64,000 bases of DNA from UBA1563 sp041671545 (GTDB lineage Bacteria; Bacteroidota; Ignavibacteria; Ignavibacteriales; Ignavibacteriaceae): the NCBI GenBank assembly GCA_041671545.1, contig JBAZBI010000003.1, positions 186,001 through 250,000 of the forward strand. The letters are read 5' to 3'. The number at the start of each line of letters is the position of its first letter. Position 1 is the first letter of the stretch. The notes under the pieces are model-generated. The model was not told the DNA's origin and made no database searches. It saw only the letters and a list, made by a program, of their open reading frames with translations. The translations under genes were made by a program, and so were the position numbers. Of the stretch, positions 18,158 to 25,800 are shown one piece after another.

Positions 18158-19510
18158 TTAAAACGCAATGGAAGCATTTAATGCCGTTGCTTGCACCGGA
18201 TACTCATTATTTGCAGGAACGGTAATTCCTTTTAAGTTTCTGTCTTGGTTAATCTTTATTGAACTTTCTATTGAAAATCTAATATTCGCACGATACAAAA
18301 TGGTAACGTTTGGTACGATGTTATAAAATTTATCTATTTCGTTATTGGTTTTCCATGCGCTTGCATGTTCTAATCGAAGTACTCCGATCAACCATGGATA
18401 AAAACTATAATTGCCTTCTACAAAATATGCTAAGTTTTTTAATGTGCTTAATTCATTGTTTGGATTTTCATCTCTCCCGTAAATTATTCCGCTCAAGAGC
18501 TCCAGATTATTATCATGCCATGTTAGATCTAATCCGAACCTGCTGAATTTATTGTTATATAAAGTATTATTTAGCGGTATCTTATTTCTACTCCCCCAAT
18601 AGGTATATGCCCCGATCATGAACGAGTTGTTTAGATTGTTTAAATTAACCAATCCGGAATCCAGAGTCTCTCCGTCAAACCCATATTTCTCAAAGTTATA
18701 GGCGAGTCGCAAATATCCATCTTTTTGATCTGTAGGATCTCCTATGGTTTTTGCTTCTCCATTTACAATTCCTGCTGCATAATAGACGTTATGTTTTACA
18801 ATTCCGTTTACTTCTATTCCTGATTGAAAATCTCTGGGGCGCCAACCTCCCTGTCCGGTTGAAAGGCTTGTAGCATTGTAGTCAAATGTAATAGGATAGG
18901 ATAAAGTTAATCTTTGTGTGCTCGTATATCCATCGGAAATACCCGGTTCAAACCTGCCGACTCTGATATTTACCAAATTCCTGCCTCCGGCAATACTATT
19001 GAACTGGAAAAACAATCTTTGCAACCCTGCTGCATTTTGCCCTGCTGCGTAAGCTGACCAGCCGCCAAAAAAGGAAACATCTTGACCAAACGCGCCGCCG
19101 AAAACAAAGTTAAACATCATAGGCATTTGAAAATCAAGAGTATTTTCTTTATCTGTTTTATTGGGGTTATACTTAACCCGCATTATTGAAACAGCGGCCG
19201 CAGGAAAGGATTCAGGCAATGATCCCGGCCATATTGCTTCCGGCCATAGATCTTTCCATGCTTCCACCCCTAAAGAAACCGGTTTTTCCTTTATCAATTG
19301 TGCGTCGTTCAAAGGCATTACATAACCATTTCTTCTGAACGCTTCACCGAATAAATTCCTTTTGGAAAACGCGACATGACACGTTGAGCAGCTTGTTTTA
19401 TATTTTCGTGCGAAAGCAGGAATGGCGGAAGTTTGTGATTGAAAAAAAATGACTACAAGAAAAATCATCGATAGCAATGAAATTCCCGTAAGATTAGATT
19501 TACGAATCAT
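18158..19510 (-). CDS. Outer-membrane beta-barrel protein with N-terminal c-type haem motif
   Basis: 450 residues from the ATG at 19510. The frame opens at 19576, but the signal peptide starts at 'MIRKSNLTGISLL' and a GAGAG purine run lies just upstream of it. After the signal peptide ('IFLVVIFFQSQTSAIP') there is one haem-attachment motif, C41-S-T-C-H45 ('YKTSCSTCHVAF'), in a small cytochrome-like segment ending near 'RRNGYVMP'. The remaining ~370 residues alternate polar and hydrophobic residues with many aromatics and glycines ('RVGRFEPGISDGYTSTQR', 'NSFMIGAYTYWGS') and end in Phe ('ALNASIAF'), typical of a porin-like barrel. A single haem fused to a barrel could pass electrons through the outer membrane with the cupredoxin encoded next; that is inference. 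Confidence 0.85.
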   Translation of the reverse strand: MIRKSNLTGISLLSMIFLVVIFFQSQTSAIPAFARKYKTSCSTCHVAFSKRNLFGEAFRRNGYVMPLNDAQLIKEKPVSLGVEAWKDLWPEAIWPGSLPESFPAAAVSIMRVKYNPNKTDKENTLDFQMPMMFNFVFGGAFGQDVSFFGGWSAYAAGQNAAGLQRLFFQFNSIAGGRNLVNIRVGRFEPGISDGYTSTQRLTLSYPITFDYNATSLSTGQGGWRPRDFQSGIEVNGIVKHNVYYAAGIVNGEAKTIGDPTDQKDGYLRLAYNFEKYGFDGETLDSGLVNLNNLNNSFMIGAYTYWGSRNKIPLNNTLYNNKFSRFGLDLTWHDNNLELLSGIIYGRDENPNNELSTLKNLAYFVEGNYSFYPWLIGVLRLEHASAWKTNNEIDKFYNIVPNVTILYRANIRFSIESSIKINQDRNLKGITVPANNEYPVQATALNASIAF

Positions 19511-19674
19511 ATTTTTCTCTCTTGTTTTACGTTTATCAATTTGTAAATAAGAAATAGAATTTAGCACTAACATCATTAATAAGATAAATAAAATAAGATA
19601 TTATTACAATTTGATGGATGTAGAAAGCGTACGTTTTCAATGATAAATTTATTTTACATCTTCCAAGCCCTCTT

Positions 19675-19708
19675 CCCTCCGGTGATTTAATAACACCGGA
19701 GGGTTTTT
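19675..19708. terminator. Strong GC-rich hairpin with T-run
   Basis: A perfect 10-bp stem (CCCTCCGGTG / CACCGGAGGG, 9-nt loop) is followed by TTTTT on the + strand. It sits 13 bp after the stop of the minus-strand gene at 19721-20434, so it probably ends that transcript, although the T-run is on the + side. It may also stop antisense transcription. Confidence 0.6.
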
Positions 19709-19720
19709 CATGTCTTTTAT

Positions 19721-20434
19721 TTATTGCACAGGCGGAGTTGGCGGATCTGTTGGCGGAGGAGTTTCATCCTCATCATTATTCCTTTTTCCTCCAAGGTCTT
19801 TTGTTACCCTTGCCGCTTGATACTCAATATAGAAATCAGGATAATTTTTCTTCATCCTTAACATCAGGTTATCAAGATCAACCTTTAGTACTTCATCTGC
19901 GATATCGAATAACTCGGTAAGCGAAACGCGGGCGCCTACTTTACCCGTAAAGCCGGTTTTGTTATTTGCCGTAGCGTTATTAAAGGCTGCTGCTTTTTCC
20001 TTCAGACCATTTATTTCGGCATCATTTACGTTGTAATTGGCAAGAGTTGTTTTATTCGCTTCGACAATTTCCAGAATGGTTGATACCTTGTTTTTTAAGT
20101 CGGTATCACCAAGTCTTTGTAGATCGGTCTTAGTGAACTTTACCAAAAGTGCAAGTTCTGTGTTTTTTGTTTTTCTTGCTAAAGAGGCAAGCGCTCCTTT
20201 TAAGGGAAGTAACACATCGATAAGTTCATTCTCAACAGAATTTTTTACAGCAACCTTCCCTACAGTTGCGGTTCCATATTCCTTATCTGTTTTAATAATG
20301 TCGGCAATTAAATCTGCAAACTCAGTCTGTGCCTCCACTAATGCCGGTAGTGTATCAACCGCCGTTTTGTTTTTGTTTAAAACAGCTTTCACTGATTCAA
20401 ACATTTCCAATTTATTTTCTTCGATTCGTTGCAT
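19721..20434 (-). CDS. Unrecognised helical protein with Pro-rich tail
   Basis: 237 residues from the ATG at 20434, which is well placed behind AAAGGTG; an upstream start at 20449 lies within that ribosome-binding region. The protein is largely helical, rich in Lys, Asn, Ala and Thr, with no signal peptide or membrane segment. It includes 'LVEAQTEFADLIADIIKTDK' and 'LVKFTKTDLQRLGDTDLKNK' and ends in an acidic, proline-rich tail ('NNDEDETPPPTDPPTPPVQ'). I do not recognise a family. It stands alone with a good ribosome-binding site and a strong hairpin behind it, which suggests a stand-alone, possibly well-expressed gene. Confidence 0.75.
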   Translation of the reverse strand: MQRIEENKLEMFESVKAVLNKNKTAVDTLPALVEAQTEFADLIADIIKTDKEYGTATVGKVAVKNSVENELIDVLLPLKGALASLARKTKNTELALLVKFTKTDLQRLGDTDLKNKVSTILEIVEANKTTLANYNVNDAEINGLKEKAAAFNNATANNKTGFTGKVGARVSLTELFDIADEVLKVDLDNLMLRMKKNYPDFYIEYQAARVTKDLGGKRNNDEDETPPPTDPPTPPVQ

Positions 20435-20863
20435 GGTAACACCTTTCAATTAATGATTATTAGTTAGATTTATTTTACTTTGCCGCCTTGTGAGCGGCTT
20501 AGCTAAATTCCCTCGATCTGTTTTCTTTAATATTAACTGTACGCCCGTTATTGCTCTTCTCCTATTCCTTAAAATAAATTGCGGAATAATTGAGCAATTC
20601 ACTTTGTGCAGTGATCAATCGATAAATTAATTTGAACTTAGTTAATTCCTCCAAAACCTCCGGGGGTTTTTAGGAACCTTTATATAATTATACTCTTATC
20701 TAACTCACGTTACGCAAAAGAGTGAATTGGTTTCTTAATCATAATCATAATCATAATCTTAATCTTTTTCATAATCTGCATTAATTACAAAAAAACGAGT
20801 AGGATTAAGAAAACGATTATGATTAAGAATTCTTTCGTCTTATAACTGCGTAGGGTAACTTAT
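20435..20863. other. Non-coding interval with hairpin and AT-rich repeats
   Basis: No convincing gene. 20646-20675 can fold as TTCCT...AAAACC / GGTTTT...AGGAA with a TTTTT inside the right arm, a possible terminator. 20732-20829 carries short tandem 'ATAATC' units and a 15-bp inverted repeat. The interval marks the left edge of the repeat-rich island. Confidence 0.5.
20732..20829. repeat. 15-bp inverted repeat around AT-rich spacer, with ATAATC tandem units
   Basis: The left arm TTCTTAATCATAATC (20732-20746) and the right arm GATTATGATTAAGAA (20815-20829) are perfect reverse complements separated by 68 bp. The left side also has three consecutive ATAATC units. It may be a small insertion relic or structural repeat. 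Confidence 0.7.
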
Positions 20864-21154
20864 CTAATATTGTTTAGTGATACTCCTTCGCCTCTTTCCG
20901 GTGTCGGCAACATCGGTCATTCGCATTTTGCCATCAGACGCCTGCATTTTCAAACCGTGACAGTTCGTCACGGTTTCATTTCCTTCTTCTTTTAGTCGTT
21001 GTTTCAACTTTCGCCAATAAGCATTTGGGTCAACACTTTCTGTTAATATGGTAATAACATCAACAATTGATATGAACCATTTTTCTTGTTCGCTATCCCA
21101 CAAGGAACGAACTTTTTTGTCTTCAAATATTTTTATCTCGTTTTTCTTTTCCAT
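20864..21154 (-). pseudogene. Truncated BRO-N/antirepressor-like protein
   Basis: 96 residues. Residues ~6-85 match the N-terminal BRO-N domain of phage antirepressor/DinD-like proteins: 'KVRSLWDSEQEKWFISIVDV', 'LTESVDPNAYWRKLKQRL' and 'VTNCHGLKMQASDGK...MTDVADT'. Family members continue after TDVADT with a LIQSIPSPKAEPFK-type segment and a C-terminal domain; here the frame turns into 'GKRRRSITKQY' and stops. No continuation is visible in other frames. It looks like a deleted remnant, next to a DUF1016 nuclease and palindromic repeats. Confidence 0.75.
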
Positions 21155-21217
21155 TGTTTTTCTTTTTTAAATGGTTGCAATTTGTAACCGTTTCTTTGTT
21201 TACCTTATGGCAGCCTC

Positions 21218-21322
21218 TACCAATCTCTCATCCCTCCGCGATGGAGTACATTAATTCAAAAATGTTTTCTGTTCTAACAAATATCTCTTCTCCTAATCAC
21301 AAATCCCGTTAGGGATAATGTA
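21218..21322. repeat. REP-like palindromic element, copy A
   Basis: Contains 'CTACCAATCTCTCATCCC' with an imperfect CATCCCTCCGCGATG palindrome and, about 65 bp on, 'AAATCCCGTTAGGGAT'. The same two parts in the same order form the compact element at 22656-22726, so this is a diverged, expanded copy. Confidence 0.65.
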
Positions 21323-21373
21323 TTCATTCGTTTTTAATGTTACTGAATTCAGTAACATTAAAATCATGATTGT

Positions 21374-22405
21374 TCAGCTTGATTCTTCACCTTCATTTAA
21401 GAGATTAATAAAGTCTTGTTTATCCGGCAAAATGGTTTTGTATTGGCTGGCAAAGATGCTGTCGTTATCTTCGGGTAATGTAATTTCAACAAGGGTTTTG
21501 CTTTTATCTTTGCAAAGGATAATGCCAATGGTTTTGTTTTCATCGGGCAGTTTTACAAAGCGGTCGTGGTAGTTTACATACATCTGCATTTGCCCGATAT
21601 CCTGATGAGTGAGTTCGCCAATTTTTAAATCAATTACTACAAAACATTTGAGCAGTCGGTTGTAAAAAACCAGGTCAGCTTTAAAATGCTTTTCGTCGAT
21701 GGTAATACGAACTTGCCTGCCGACAAAGGTAAATCCCTTGCCAAGCTCCAACAGAAAGTGTTCTAATTTATCAATGATGGCTGTTTCCAAATCGCTTTCG
21801 GAATAGTGATGTTGTTCGGGTAAATCTAAAAACTCTAAAATATATGGGTCTTTAAGAAAATCAATCGGTTTTTCAATTATCTGCCCTCTTTCCGAAAGTT
21901 GTTTTACACCTTCTTTATCACGGCTTAAAGCGAGGCGTTCGTATAATGCGGTATCAAACTGGCGTTTAAGTTCTCTAACACTCCAGTTGTTATTCAGCGA
22001 TTCAATTTCGTAAAAACTGCGCTCCTCCTTTTTTTCAATTCGGATTAAAACCAAATAATGAGTCCAGCTCAACATTGCGTTATGCTTTTCAGAAATCCTA
22101 ATCGGTGATTGGGATTTTTCGGCAGGGGCATAGAGCAGGTAAAACTTCCTCATGTTTTCAAGATTCTGAACTGAAAATCCTTTTCCGAACCCGACAGTAA
22201 GCCGCTTAGAAAGTTCTTTCAGTATTTGTTTTCCATACTCAGCTCTTTCTTTTCCTTGCTGTTCATCTTCCACAATCATCCGCCCGATTTCAAAGTAAGT
22301 GTAAACCATTGTTTGGTTTACAGTACGAACAACTGTATTTCTTGCTGCTTTTAAAATTTCAGCAATTTTGGAGTAGAGGTTATTGTTGGCTGTTAATTCA
22401 CTCAT
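21374..22405 (-). CDS. YhcG/DUF1016 family PD-(D/E)XK nuclease
   Basis: 343 residues, full length for the family. The N-terminal DUF1016 helical domain covers ~1-160 ('AARNTVVRTVNQTMVYTYFE', 'GRMIVEDEQQGKERAEYGK', 'FSVQNLENMRKFYLLY', 'LSWTHYLVLIRI'). The C-terminal YhcG nuclease-like domain covers ~170-330, with candidate PD-(D/E)XK residues in 'KADLVFYNRLLKCFVV' and 'IDLKIGE'. Proteins of this family are common in defence islands and near mobile elements; their substrate is not well established. The gene lies between a decayed antirepressor and a palindrome-rich stretch, consistent with an accessory island. Confidence 0.92.
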   Translation of the reverse strand: MSELTANNNLYSKIAEILKAARNTVVRTVNQTMVYTYFEIGRMIVEDEQQGKERAEYGKQILKELSKRLTVGFGKGFSVQNLENMRKFYLLYAPAEKSQSPIRISEKHNAMLSWTHYLVLIRIEKKEERSFYEIESLNNNWSVRELKRQFDTALYERLALSRDKEGVKQLSERGQIIEKPIDFLKDPYILEFLDLPEQHHYSESDLETAIIDKLEHFLLELGKGFTFVGRQVRITIDEKHFKADLVFYNRLLKCFVVIDLKIGELTHQDIGQMQMYVNYHDRFVKLPDENKTIGIILCKDKSKTLVEITLPEDNDSIFASQYKTILPDKQDFINLLNEGEESS

Positions 22406-23106
22406 GCTTTGATGCCAATATTTTTAAGTAAATACGTTTTATAAAGAATGTTTAATGGCTCCTTCCAGCCGGTCATTTTCCACTTATACCCTGTTAATTA
22501 TTTTTTACCGGTTTAATTAACATGTTCTTATTTCATCCCCGAATGCTTTCGGGGATGAAATATAAAATTTCAAACCGTTCAATATGTTTTTGTTTAAACA
22601 TAATAATTGTTTTTATATACCATGCCTACGGCATTCTGGTTTTTGTTTTATTCTGTTTCTACCAATCTCTCATCCCTCCGGGATGAAGAACCATAAATCC
22701 CGATAGGGATTTAATATTGGTAGAAAATTAACAAACCAACCAATTAAAATCCCCGAAAGCTTTCGGGGATGACATATGTTCATGTCAATAATTTTATTTC
22801 TGTAAAACGAACAGTTTGATTATGTCATGCCTTCGGCATTTAATTCTATTCTTTCTTAGCATTGTTTTAGTAATTCCATCCATTCTGGTTTTGTATTTCT
22901 CAATCCCGAAGGGATAACATGATTATAAAAAACAAACAAAGAAACAATAAAAAACCCGTTAGGGATGAGAGATAAAATCTTAATCTTTTTCTAAAATCAA
23001 AACAATTGTCCCGAACTGAAATACTAAAGTTTGCTTAACCATAAAACTATCAAACAGGCACTGTACCCCCTACTCTTGTATTTTGTGCCGTTGTTACAAA
23101 CGTGCA
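22406..23106. repeat. Palindrome-rich non-coding interval (REP-like repeats)
   Basis: No gene is seen in 700 bp. It contains at least six short palindromes: a 15-bp perfect stem at 22529-22562 (ATCCCCGAA / TTCGGGGAT core), ATGCC-TAC-GGCAT near 22625, the composite element at 22656-22726, a perfect 22-bp palindrome core CCCCGAAAGCTTTCGGGG near 22752, ATGCC-TTC-GGCAT near 22830 and ATCCC-GAA-GGGAT near 22905, plus a partial 'CCCGTTAGGGATGAGAG' near 22955. Shared cores (ATCCC, ATGCC) indicate one repeat family. Confidence 0.8.
22656..22726. repeat. 71-bp element with terminal inverted repeats and two inner hairpins
   Basis: TTTCTACCAAT (22656-22666) and ATTGGTAGAAA (22716-22726) are perfect 11-bp terminal inverted repeats. 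Inside are CATCCC-TCC-GGGATG (22671-22685) and AAATCCC-GATA-GGGATTT (22695-22712). The whole could fold into a cloverleaf-like three-stem structure. Confidence 0.85.
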
Positions 23107-24090
23107 CTATCTTATTATTTCAACATCTGAATATTTGTGTTTGATCATGGGAATAATCTTTTCAAATTTTGTTAGACAACAATGAGGTCCTTTCTTTACT
23201 TTAAGTAATTTGAATTTTGCGTATTCACTATCAAATGGCAAAATTATATATGAAATATCATTAAGAAAAGTAATAGGATTAAGTTGCCATGCATTATAAC
23301 TGTCTGAATCCCTCTTAATTAAAAATCTGAATTCTTTCTCATTTTCAAAATTTCCTTTTATATAGAAAGCACCTATCTTCGACATATACGTAAAGTTAAA
23401 TGGATACTTGAATTTATCTTTAATTTGATAAAACAAGTCTTTTAATAGAGGTATAGGTTGAGGGTTTTGCATGTTTGAATAATAGACTTCGCGAAAGTCG
23501 GGGATTTTACTTACTATTTCAAAAGTTAATTTCATTCCCGTTCCATTATCTGCAAAAGAATTCCATAAAGTTGGTGATTTATTTTCTTCTGTTGTTAAGC
23601 AAAGAGCAAATATTTCAGACATAAGTGGTCTATAACCAGTCCATATTCCAAATGTTTCCCTGTTTTCCTCATAACCATCTAGACCGTGTTCTCTGTAAAA
23701 TAGTCGAAATTCTTCAGCAACAAAGTTCTGAAGTAAATTAAAAAGCCAAAATTCCCCTTTGTCAATAATGCTAACACCATTATCGAATCTCGTGTAATGT
23801 GAGAATATTTTCTTTTTTGGTGTTGGGTAAATATGTTCCAATATTATTTGTGATAATTTTTTATCATCAATCCGAGTTATATTACCAATATAGTCAGCAT
23901 TAAATCTGATATGGTTTTTATTAATTGCTTCCATGATGCCATGTTTTGCCAAGACTTGGTTTACTAAAATCACAAGGTTGTCAATTTCATCTATATTCTT
24001 ATGATTGGCAATTTTTAACCTGTCATCATAAGCATCCATTTTCACCATTTTCTCAGCGATTAGCTTCATGTATTCATCGTAGTTTTTCAT
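23107..24090 (-). CDS. DUF2971-like protein paired with OLD-type ATPase
   Basis: 327 residues. The pattern fits DUF2971: 'IFSHYTRFDNGVSIIDKGEF' near residue 105, then 'FALCLTTEENKSPTLWNSFA' and 'DNGTGMKLTFEI', where DUF2971 proteins have an FCLT...LWxxYA...G core. An N-terminal ~100-residue helical extension is not part of that domain. The function of DUF2971 is not established; it recurs in defence and mobile contexts. The gene starts 32 bp after the stop of the ATPase gene at 24123, same strand, so the two are probably one operon. Family assignment is by eye. Confidence 0.7.
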   Translation of the reverse strand: MKNYDEYMKLIAEKMVKMDAYDDRLKIANHKNIDEIDNLVILVNQVLAKHGIMEAINKNHIRFNADYIGNITRIDDKKLSQIILEHIYPTPKKKIFSHYTRFDNGVSIIDKGEFWLFNLLQNFVAEEFRLFYREHGLDGYEENRETFGIWTGYRPLMSEIFALCLTTEENKSPTLWNSFADNGTGMKLTFEIVSKIPDFREVYYSNMQNPQPIPLLKDLFYQIKDKFKYPFNFTYMSKIGAFYIKGNFENEKEFRFLIKRDSDSYNAWQLNPITFLNDISYIILPFDSEYAKFKLLKVKKGPHCCLTKFEKIIPMIKHKYSDVEIIR

Positions 24091-24122
24091 ATTTCCAAGT
24101 GTTTAATTATCTAATCAATTAC

Positions 24123-25466
24123 TTAATACGATAATTCAATTGATTTTTTAATAATGTTGAGTATCCTTATGTCAATCTCATTGAGATTGTCCATATTCAG
24201 AGCGACTCTTGTCGCAAGGTCAACTTTTTTAATATCATTAAAAGTAAAAAATGTTCCAGCACCTTTCGACTTATATTGTTGAAGATATTTGCGGAACTCG
24301 GTGTCCACTTGCTCTTTCGTAAGGGTCTCGTTGCTCAATGTTTTCCTTATTGCATCAAGTGGGTAGAAAAACTCAATCGCTTCTTTGTCTAGAAGCACAA
24401 ATCTGTCTTGATTATTGTCGCCTACAAAGGTGCGAATGTCGTCAACAAGTTTTTTGTTTTGGCTTGGTTTGTCAAATAGTCCACAAATCTTGCTTTGGTA
24501 AATAGGCATATAACCTTGTGTTTTTAGCATCTGTGTAACCGCTTCAACCGCTATATCTGCTTTGTCGTAACCACCACAAAAATGAAATGCTATTTTCTTT
24601 TTTTCAACTTGTCCACTTGCAACGAGAAGTTCGTAAATTCTCTTGAGAAAAATTTCATCACTTTTACCTTCAACAGTAATTATATTTGATGGGAAAAATA
24701 GGTCGGACGGGTCATTCCCTAATAAACTAAAAACATAATTTTGTAATTCAATACTGTCAGTAATTGCGCCAAATTTTACTTCCCCATTTTCTTTTACAAC
24801 TTTAAAGTTGTTTCGAAAATCATCTTTGTCAACAAAAATATGTGAGTGGGTGGCAATAACTATTTTTTTCTTTGGTAGTTCGTTTTCCCCTCGAGCAATT
24901 TTTTTTATTAAATCAAAAAGTCGCTTTTGTGTTTTTGGTTCTATCCCAAGTTCTGGTTCATCAATACAAAGTATTTTGATTTTTGGATTTAATAGTTTTA
25001 TCAAAATAGGGAGTATTGCCCTTGATCCAGTGCCTTGCTGACTTGGTAATATTTCATCTATCGTAACTTTTGGCGGAGAAAAATAATTGTCGGGTTTAAG
25101 TTTTTCAATTTTGAGTTTTCCAAAATAATCATTGTGCCACCTTATTATATATTCCCTTTCATTGTCGTTTAGTGTAAAAATTTCTCTAATTGGATCCGGT
25201 GCGTTTAACTCACATACACTGTTATTATCCCCCTTTCTTTCATTTTGCTGTTGTATCATTTCTGCGTCATATTGTTTCGTCACAACAACATCATTTGAAA
25301 CATTAAATCGACTAGGAGAAATATAATCAGCAGTATCGCCATAGGTTGAGTTAACACTATACAAGATTGAACTTTTCCCACAGTTGTTCTGACCAAAGAA
25401 TATTACCAAATCTCTATCAGGTAGTTCAACATTCCCCTTGAATGCTTTTTTGGGTTGAAGTATCAT
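24123..25466 (-). CDS. OLD-family-like AAA ATPase with C-terminal TOPRIM-like domain
   Basis: 447 residues. The ATPase part has Walker A G25-S33 ('FFGQNNCGKSSIL'), a 'GTGSRAILPILIKLL' signature-like segment, Walker B 'ILCIDEPELGIEPKTQKR' and 'VIATHSHIF'. From ~255 the sequence reads 'NIITVEGKSDEIFLKRI', then 'ICGLFDKPS' and 'RFVLLDKEAIEFFYPLDAI', which fits the TOPRIM nuclease domain of OLD proteins (first acidic Glu, later Asp, then the 'L..x..E.Y'-type motif). OLD proteins are ATP-dependent nucleases used in anti-phage systems such as Gabija and in P2 Old. No UvrD-like partner is present here; the downstream partner is the DUF2971-like gene. The GC and repeat surroundings differ from the core flagellar block. 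Confidence 0.85.
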   Translation of the reverse strand: MILQPKKAFKGNVELPDRDLVIFFGQNNCGKSSILYSVNSTYGDTADYISPSRFNVSNDVVVTKQYDAEMIQQQNERKGDNNSVCELNAPDPIREIFTLNDNEREYIIRWHNDYFGKLKIEKLKPDNYFSPPKVTIDEILPSQQGTGSRAILPILIKLLNPKIKILCIDEPELGIEPKTQKRLFDLIKKIARGENELPKKKIVIATHSHIFVDKDDFRNNFKVVKENGEVKFGAITDSIELQNYVFSLLGNDPSDLFFPSNIITVEGKSDEIFLKRIYELLVASGQVEKKKIAFHFCGGYDKADIAVEAVTQMLKTQGYMPIYQSKICGLFDKPSQNKKLVDDIRTFVGDNNQDRFVLLDKEAIEFFYPLDAIRKTLSNETLTKEQVDTEFRKYLQQYKSKGAGTFFTFNDIKKVDLATRVALNMDNLNEIDIRILNIIKKSIELSY

Positions 25467-25467
25467 A

Positions 25468-25665
25468 TTAATATTTTTGCCGCTTTCGTCTACTAAATAT
25501 TTTTATTGATAATGCAATTGGTTGAAATATATTATAATCGTTCATGAATTCATAAGGTTTATGTTTTGCATAATATTTTATAATCGGAGCTAAACAACTC
25601 CCGTAGGTGTTATCTTTTGCGAGGATTCTTTTTATATCGGTGGTATTTCTTAAACAGTTCTCCAA
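25468..25665 (-). CDS. Possible short ORF ending one base before the OLD-like gene
   Basis: 65 residues starting with TTG; no ATG near the start. It ends TAA one base before the ATPase ATG, a spacing that would allow translational coupling. The sequence ('AKDNTYGSCLAPIIKYYAKH', then a basic end 'SRRKRQKY') is not recognised. It could be a small third component of the module, a leader peptide, or the tail of a decayed gene. Confidence 0.25.
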   Translation of the reverse strand: MENCLRNTTDIKRILAKDNTYGSCLAPIIKYYAKHKPYEFMNDYNIFQPIALSIKIFSRRKRQKY

Positions 25666-25800
25666 GTAACTTATCCCTTACTTCTTTTAATTTGTTTAAT
25701 AGGCGGGTTAAAACTAAAACTATTTATCTTTTTACGCAAGGGAAAAAACAAAATTTTATTCCTTCGTACAACCTCTGTTAAAAGCAAAGTGTTTTTTCAG

